From the NCBI GenBank assembly GCA_029861675.1, contig JAOTYV010000141.1, forward strand, positions 1 to 11,583: a stretch of DNA of 11,583 nt. The letters run 5' to 3'. A program made the position numbers and the translations under genes. The stretch is from Alphaproteobacteria bacterium. Its GTDB lineage: Bacteria > Pseudomonadota > Alphaproteobacteria > UBA8366. Numbering within the stretch: the first letter of the stretch is position 1; each line of letters opens with the position of its first letter. Of the stretch, positions 7,504-11,583 are shown one piece after another. Below the pieces are notes generated by a model. That model worked only from the letters and a program-made list of their open reading frames with translations, did not search any database and was not told where the DNA came from.

Positions 7504-8841
7504 TCACATCGCTCGCCGGCCGGCCACAGGAGCAACGCGCGGCCGGCGTACTACCTGTGCCTGCTGGGTATAGGTGACGGCAATGGCGAATCCCACGAGA
7601 CTCCAGAACCAGATGCCACCCTGCGGGCCCTCTAGAAACACATCGAAGGAAGAATTTACCAAGAAGGCCGTAAGATATCCCATTATCCACAGATTAATAT
7701 TCCCGAGATATTCCCGGTTGGTTCTTAAGCACTGCAAATAACACTTAAGTAACACGTAGTATATCGTCCCAATAAGTATTAGCCATATTGCAAGCCCAGG
7801 CATTCCGGACCGGGCGAGTATCGTCAAATGCGCATTATGCGGACTTCGATTTTGTGTCGCATCGGCGAAGCCATCGACCTCCGCCAAATTCACACCGTAG
7901 CTTCGCCCGAACCAAAAATCCTTGCCGAACACCGTGTCATCGATGATGGATTGCCACCATTCCAAACGCCATTCGGCCGTACCGGAGAGTGACTGCTCCT
8001 GCGATTCGGTGAAAATGCTCGCGACGTTATTGGTAACCTGATCCATCGAGATTTCTCTTCCGCCACCGAGCGGAATGCGGACGTCGAAAATGGAGAAAAG
8101 GCTGACGATGATCAGTCCGGGAATGAGAAAATTCTTTAACCGGTTATTCGGCTTGAGCACCGTCACGACAAGAAGCGCCATCATGACCGACAGCATCCCG
8201 CCCCGGTTCCGGGAGCCGGCGGCGATCACCCCCGCCGCAATCGCCGACCACCAGAACATCTCCTGAAAGACGACCTGCTTGCCTTTGCGCAGCGGAAATC
8301 GGCGATGCAGGCCCAAGGCCAAAAACGTAGCCGCGCCGGCAAGATGGACGCCGAAATCTCCGGTCTTAAGCAACAACATTGGCACCCGCGTGCCCGCATG
8401 AACCGGCGTGAGCCCGATCGTTTTGATATAGAGTACGTAACCAAGCGGCGCCCAAACGACGAACCACGGCAAGACGCGTCCGTACCAGCTAATGGATTTC
8501 TCGATATTGCCGGTACCGTACAACAATGCGGCCGCGATGAATGCGAATGCTGCGTAGCCCCAAACCACCGAGTCGCGCAACGTATCCATCAGCGAATATT
8601 TCGGCCCCGCCATGATCGCGATCACCTGCCAAAGGACAAACAGGAGGATCAACGTGACGATGGGTGACCTGAAAAACCGGAGATCGTACCGGGTCAGGAG
8701 TACACCGGCCAACAGCGCCACAAGCACAATTTCGCCAATGAAGAATGGCGAGAAGCCGAAATACGCAAATCCCTTGCTGAAGAATGCATAACCGGCAAGC
8801 AATAGACCCAGTACACTTAAATTCGTTCCGCTGCTGATCAT
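7504..8841 (-). CDS. O-antigen ligase/polymerase-family membrane protein (Wzy/WaaL-like)
   Basis: A 445-residue integral inner-membrane protein with about ten to eleven hydrophobic segments (for example near 8-28, 34-50, 60-78, 92-108, 124-140, 197-209, 216-229, 238-251, 347-366, 384-398 and 410-424). A long periplasmic-type loop lies at about 252-346. Family (Wzy_C-like) marks are SRNRGG at 210-215, corresponding to the usual S-R-G motif, the loop segment GTAEWRLEWWQSII at 287-300 followed by FGRSYG at 311-316, and SPHNAHLTILARSGMPG at 333-349, the conserved His motif before the last helices. Such proteins polymerise lipid-linked oligosaccharide repeats or ligate glycans to an acceptor; sequence alone does not separate the two. 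Context favours a polymerase, since a glycosyltransferase precedes it and sugar-modifying enzymes follow. The tail is Arg-rich and probably cytoplasmic. The gene looks more AT-rich than its neighbours, as is common for Wzy genes. An AAGG ribosome site lies 11 bases before the ATG, 18 bp after the upstream stop. Confidence 0.85.
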   Translation of the reverse strand: MISSGTNLSVLGLLLAGYAFFSKGFAYFGFSPFFIGEIVLVALLAGVLLTRYDLRFFRSPIVTLILLFVLWQVIAIMAGPKYSLMDTLRDSVVWGYAAFAFIAAALLYGTGNIEKSISWYGRVLPWFVVWAPLGYVLYIKTIGLTPVHAGTRVPMLLLKTGDFGVHLAGAATFLALGLHRRFPLRKGKQVVFQEMFWWSAIAAGVIAAGSRNRGGMLSVMMALLVVTVLKPNNRLKNFLIPGLIIVSLFSIFDVRIPLGGGREISMDQVTNNVASIFTESQEQSLSGTAEWRLEWWQSIIDDTVFGKDFWFGRSYGVNLAEVDGFADATQNRSPHNAHLTILARSGMPGLAIWLILIGTIYYVLLKCYLQCLRTNREYLGNINLWIMGYLTAFLVNSSFDVFLEGPQGGIWFWSLVGFAIAVTYTQQAQVVRRPRVAPVAGRRAM

Positions 8842-8859
8842 TTCACGAACTGCCTTGGC

Positions 8860-10089
8860 TTACGATTCCACGCGCCCGAAATCGGTCGAGCTTGAAACCC
8901 TGTTTTTTGCACTGGAACTCGACCGCATGCGTTGCCCTGCGTTCCGATAAATCTCGGTCAAAAGCTCGAAATTCCGGTCGGCCGAAAACTTCGCATCATA
9001 GGCGTCGCGCGCCGCCGCGCGCATCGCACCGTGCTTATCCTTGTTGTCGATCATCCATGCGATTTTCTCCGCGAGATCCTGGGCATCGCCCGGATTGAAC
9101 AAGCGCCCGGTCACCTCGTCTTCAACCAGTTCCTGCAACGGTCCGGTCCGGGAAATGATCACCGGTGTTCCCATTGCAAACGCCTCGATCACAACGACCG
9201 GTTGCCCTTCGTACAGGCGTGACGGCATAACGAGGCAGCTTGCGTTACCAACCAGGCGGTACACCGCATCGCTGTCCTGCCAGCCCAGCATCTCCACATT
9301 TTTCATGTCACGGGCTTGTGCCGCGGCCGCCTCGAAATAGGGACCGTCGCCGACGATCTTCAACGGAAGCCTTTGGCCAAGTCGTCGCCAGGCCTCGAGC
9401 AGCGTATCGACGCCCTTCTCCTCGCAAACCCGGCCCACGAAGACCGCATATCCACCGCTGCCCGCGCCCGGATCGGGGGTATGGGCAAGGAAATTCGGTT
9501 TGATGACAACCTTGTCGGCCGGCAATCCGGCGGTCAGGAATTTGTTGCGGCCGAATTCAGACAGCGCGATGTAGGTGTCCACGAGGTCGCGCCAGGTTCC
9601 GGCCAGCCGATGTGCCGCGACCATGCCGCCAACGGCGGCGCTGGCCATCGCGCTGTCCCGGTAGCATTTGTGACGGACGGCGGACCACGGAAAGATCTTG
9701 CCGAGGCAGTCTTCGCAGTTCTTTCCGTCCCGGTAAAAGAGGCCATTCGGACACATCAGGCGGAAGTTATGCAGCGTTTGCACAACCGGTACATTCTCGG
9801 CGCGGGCGGCGTAGTAAACAGACGGGGACAACAGGGGGAAATAGTTGTGCACATGCATGACGTCGTAGGGTTTGGACTGCAGTTGCGCACGCACGCGCTT
9901 GTAAGACTCGGCCGACCATATGCCGCGTGCGGCGGTTCGAAGCGCGCCAAGCTCGGCCACCTTCTCGTTGTCCTCGGTTAGGATATCGACCGTGCAGCCG
10001 TGGGCGCGCAGCATATCGACCTCGGCCTCGAAGACAATTTCTTCGCCGCCACGAAATAAGTATTTATTATTCAACATTAAAACGTGCAT
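8860..10089 (-). CDS. Glycosyltransferase family 4 (GT-B fold)
   Basis: A 409-residue retaining GT4 glycosyltransferase expected to add a sugar from a nucleotide donor to a lipid-linked oligosaccharide at the cytoplasmic face of the membrane. The N-terminal acceptor domain begins MHVLMLNNKYLFRGGEE, with the Gly-rich loop at 14-15, and includes VMHVHNYFPLLSP at 77-89. The C-terminal donor domain has FVGRVCEEKGVDTLLEAW at 217-234, VGDGP at 246-250 and the E-x7-E pair E294/E302 in RLYEGQPVVVIEAFAMGTP. A cysteine group (C113, C125, C128, C142) sits between the two parts, a pattern I associate with a GT4 subgroup. The C-terminal tail from about 389 is Ser-rich and looks disordered. It is the first gene of the minus-strand operon. 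The ATG at 10087-10089 gives the canonical N-terminus; only a weak TTGGG lies just upstream, so initiation may be poor. Sugar and linkage specificity cannot be read from sequence. Confidence 0.9.
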   Translation of the reverse strand: MHVLMLNNKYLFRGGEEIVFEAEVDMLRAHGCTVDILTEDNEKVAELGALRTAARGIWSAESYKRVRAQLQSKPYDVMHVHNYFPLLSPSVYYAARAENVPVVQTLHNFRLMCPNGLFYRDGKNCEDCLGKIFPWSAVRHKCYRDSAMASAAVGGMVAAHRLAGTWRDLVDTYIALSEFGRNKFLTAGLPADKVVIKPNFLAHTPDPGAGSGGYAVFVGRVCEEKGVDTLLEAWRRLGQRLPLKIVGDGPYFEAAAAQARDMKNVEMLGWQDSDAVYRLVGNASCLVMPSRLYEGQPVVVIEAFAMGTPVIISRTGPLQELVEDEVTGRLFNPGDAQDLAEKIAWMIDNKDKHGAMRAAARDAYDAKFSADRNFELLTEIYRNAGQRMRSSSSAKNRVSSSTDFGRVES

Positions 10090-10277
10090 TTACCCAAATC
10101 TTTCAAGGAGAAAATGCAAAATTTGGCACCTCCCCCGATCCTCCAAGTCATCGTCAACCATGCGTCGCCGCGCCCTTCGAAATCTTGCGAGCATTCCAGC
10201 GCCGCATCACGTTCCTTGCGATACCGCGTCAGCCAACCCCAAATTCGGCGAAATCGAAAATTCGCGACAGAAAATCA

Positions 10278-10287
10278 TCTTGCAAGA
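10278..10287. repeat. 10-bp perfect palindrome TCTTGCAAGA
   Basis: A perfect 10-bp palindrome about 190 bp upstream of the glycosyltransferase start. Related GCAAG-containing strings recur on the minus strand near 10187 and 10216. It could be a regulator site for the leftward operon, but a palindrome this short is not improbable by chance in the region. Confidence 0.25.
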
Positions 10288-10578
10288 AGACCCACCGACC
10301 GTCGCACGGCCCCTGTCATAAGGCATTAATCTGAATTTTCCGCCCGACCCATTCCCTGCTTCATTCGTACGACAACAACGCGAAATGCTTGATTTCCAAG
10401 CGTGGCGGCAGTTTGGACCAAGTCTCAGATGCATTCATTAATTCAGAAGGTGTAATACGTTCGGCATTGACCTGATAATCGCTGCTTAATTTTTGATTTC
10501 ACAGTAATTTTTGCCGAGTGCGAAATTTAAGCGCAGGCGCCGCCGCTCGCCGCCCCTTGGCAGCAGGGGCCTTTCAAA

Positions 10579-10601
10579 TCCGCCGCTGGAATCTCGGCGG
10601 A
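10579..10601. repeat. Inverted repeat TCCGCCG / CGGCGGA (7-bp arms, 9-nt loop)
   Basis: Perfect 7-bp GC-rich arms at 10579-10585 and 10595-10601 can form a stable hairpin in either strand's transcript. No T-run follows on either strand, so it is not a canonical intrinsic terminator. A second, weaker GCCCC/GGGGC repeat lies just left of it (10552-10556 and 10666-like position 10566-10570). The function is unknown. Confidence 0.3.
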
Positions 10602-10730
10602 AATTCGTCACCATAGTTGGTACCCAATCCGCCATGCCGATGATCAGCGCCCTTCCAGGATCCAACGGCTTTAAAACTGGGCGCGCGACCGCGGATCACG
10701 GCGTGCCGATGCCCATCAGAGGGATTGAAA

Positions 10731-10878
10731 AGACGCCGTCTCGTCTCATAAATACTAGGACTCCGGTCAAGTACCGAAGAGAACAATAACAATACCATAT
10801 AACTTATTGATACTATGCATAGTAATACGTGTTTGGACGAGACGAGATGACAAAAATTATAAAGTCGCGGGAGACGAG
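10731..10878. promoter_or_regulatory. Cluster of GAGACGAG repeats upstream of the deacetylase gene
   Basis: The octamer GAGACGAG occurs at 10839-10846 and 10871-10878 (same strand, 32 bp apart, about three helical turns) and inverted at 10740-10747. The inverted copy overlaps an imperfect palindrome AGACG-C-CGTCT at 10731-10741. The last copy overlaps the ribosome-binding region of the deacetylase gene. The arrangement resembles a multi-site operator, but no regulator is identified and this is inference. Confidence 0.35.
10811..10824. promoter_or_regulatory. Perfect 14-bp palindrome TACTATGCATAGTA (candidate operator)
   Basis: A fully symmetric 14-bp sequence in an AT-rich stretch, centred about 67 bp before the deacetylase ATG, at the distance where a plus-strand promoter or operator would lie. 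Its half TACTAT also resembles a -10 box. Expected chance frequency of a 14-bp palindrome is about one in 16,000 positions, so its location is suggestive, not conclusive. Confidence 0.4.
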
Positions 10879-10888
10879 CAGCCTATGA
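10847..10888 (+). other. Possible 13-residue leader ORF overlapping the deacetylase start
   Basis: An ATG at 10847 opens a 13-codon frame reading MTKIIKSRETSSL. Its TGA stop (10886-10888) overlaps the ATG of the deacetylase gene in the ATGA arrangement typical of coupled genes. A purine-rich GAGACGAG precedes its ATG without clear spacing. It could be a coupling leader or chance; there is no codon evidence at this length. Confidence 0.2.
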
Positions 10889-11583
10889 GAGTGAAAGCGC
10901 TTTGCCAGTCGGCAATCCGAGAAGTCCACAAATGCGCGTTTCTCCGGCCGATGCCCGAAAAAGTGGCGATCTATTTGCACGAGATCCATAAGGACGAATT
11001 TTCGAATTTCGAGGAATTCGTCCGATATTGGAAGGACCAGGATTATGCGTTCGTAAACGCTCGCGATTATGTCGCGGCGCAGGGGCGGCGGGTGCTCTAC
11101 CTCTCGTTTGACGATAATTTCCGCAGTTGGCTCGACACCTTGCCGCTCTTCGACGAACTGGATGTCAAGGCGACCTTCTTCATCAATACATCACCGATTC
11201 GAGACCGGGTTTCGCAAGACGAAATCGATGTCTTCTTTGAGCGGATCGCCTACGAGAACGGCGCGGCCAGGACACAAACTTTGTCGGCGTCGGAAATTTG
11301 CGAAATTGCAAACCGGGGCCACACGATCGGGTGCCACAGCCACTCGCATCACAATTTGTCCGAGCTCACCGACGAACAGGCACGGTCCGAAATTCTTCAA
11401 TGCAAAACGATCCTGGAGGAGATCCTGGGCGGAGAGGTGCGCGATTTCGCCTATCCCTACGGAATGCGCCGGCATTTTAACGAAGCCTTGCGCGAATACT
11501 GCACGGAGATCGGCTTGACGACGGTGTCGAATGGCATACCGGGGATGCTTCATGACACGGTACGGCCGGACTCAATCCATCGA
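10885..11583 (+). CDS. Polysaccharide deacetylase, NodB/CE4 family (3' end cut by window)
   Basis: The 233 visible codons encode most of a carbohydrate esterase family 4 (NodB-homology) domain, metal-dependent enzymes that remove N- or O-acetyl groups from sugars or polysaccharides. Motif 1 is SFDDNF at 74-79 (Asp76 the likely base, Asp77 a metal ligand). KATFFINT at 95-102 is the typical following strand. Motif 2 is HSHSH at 151-155, giving the H-x3-H metal pair His151/His155. Motif 3 is FAYPYG at 188-193. No secretion signal is visible at the N-terminus (MRVKALCQSAIREVHK), so it may act in the cytoplasm or at the inner membrane. The region before the domain (25-65) fits the lead-in common to EPS-locus deacetylases. 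The ATG at 10885 has a GGGAG ribosome site 11 bases upstream; no better start lies in frame above it. It is divergent from the six-gene operon and may open a second unit of the same locus. The end lies beyond the right edge. Confidence 0.88.
   Translation, partial: MRVKALCQSAIREVHKCAFLRPMPEKVAIYLHEIHKDEFSNFEEFVRYWKDQDYAFVNARDYVAAQGRRVLYLSFDDNFRSWLDTLPLFDELDVKATFFINTSPIRDRVSQDEIDVFFERIAYENGAARTQTLSASEICEIANRGHTIGCHSHSHHNLSELTDEQARSEILQCKTILEEILGGEVRDFAYPYGMRRHFNEALREYCTEIGLTTVSNGIPGMLHDTVRPDSIHR

Larger units (their letters stand above)
10090..10884. promoter_or_regulatory. Divergent intergenic region between the minus-strand operon and the deacetylase gene
   Basis: This 795-bp stretch separates two outward-facing transcription units, so promoters for both should lie in it. 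Composition is uneven: 10320-10510 and 10745-10865 are AT-rich, while 10530-10720 is GC-rich. I found no pair of -35 and -10 boxes with proper spacing good enough to call. Isolated TTGAC-like and TATAAT-like hexamers occur on both strands (for example TATAAC at 10798-10803, plus strand). Short open frames at 10207-10434 (minus), 10511-10789 (plus) and 10574-10798 (minus) have atypical, Arg/Ser-rich products with no recognisable motif, so I do not call genes. No tRNA, CRISPR or insertion-sequence ends were seen. Confidence 0.55.

Noticed and set aside
7494..7535. 14-codon upstream extension of the amidotransferase
   Set aside because: It would bury the catalytic Cys2, which must be N-terminal after Met removal.
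10124..10134. TGGCAC string resembling a sigma-54 -24 element
   Set aside because: No TTGC-type -12 element at the required spacing.
10467..10479. TTGACC followed by TGATAAT resembling promoter boxes
   Set aside because: The two hexamers are nearly adjacent, far short of the 16-18 bp spacing, and neither pairs with another box at proper distance.
10511..10798. Overlapping 92-codon plus and 74-codon minus open frames in the intergenic region
   Set aside because: Products are Arg/Ser/Pro-rich with no motif or clear ribosome site. I considered a transposase remnant but saw no catalytic motif, terminal repeats or target duplication.
1..11583. CRISPR array, tRNA, or insertion sequence
   Set aside because: No regularly spaced repeats, no cloverleaf-like segments with conserved arms, and no transposase motifs were seen on either strand.

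Overview
The window is a polysaccharide-biosynthesis locus from a GC-rich bacterium. Uniformly high GC, GC-rich third positions and gene content suggest an alphaproteobacterium (perhaps Rhodospirillales-like), but no rRNA or housekeeping marker is present, so this placement is only an inference.

Positions 1 to 10089 hold six genes, all on the minus strand and tightly packed, apparently one operon read leftwards. In transcription order they are: a GT4 glycosyltransferase (8860-10089), a Wzy/WaaL-type O-antigen polymerase/ligase membrane protein (7504-8841), an AsnB-type glutamine amidotransferase (5577-7493), a two-domain oxidoreductase fusing a medium-chain dehydrogenase to a Gfo/Idh/MocA domain (3288-5519), a heparinase II/III-family protein without a signal peptide (1231-3291), and a GDP-mannose 6-dehydrogenase resembling AlgD (1220 down to the window edge, C-terminus missing). 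Gaps are 18, 10, 54, -4 and 10 bp, so translational coupling is likely at several junctions.

Positions 10090-10884 (795 bp) are a divergent intergenic region of mixed composition with no convincing gene. Near its right end lie a perfect 14-bp palindrome, a cluster of GAGACG-type repeats and a 13-codon open frame whose stop overlaps the next start. A plus-strand CE4/NodB polysaccharide deacetylase begins at 10885 and runs off the right edge.

Inferred workings: AlgD would make GDP-mannuronate. The amidotransferase could convert a uronic-acid carboxylate to an amide. The fused oxidoreductase would modify a sugar or sugar nucleotide. The glycosyltransferase would build the repeat unit and the Wzy-like protein would polymerise or transfer it. 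The heparinase-like protein and the deacetylase would trim or de-N-acetylate the product. The most interesting possibility is a Wzy-type (not alginate-synthase-type) polymer containing mannuronic acid, possibly as its amide. This rests on gene context only; no flippase, initiating transferase or export gene is visible here.
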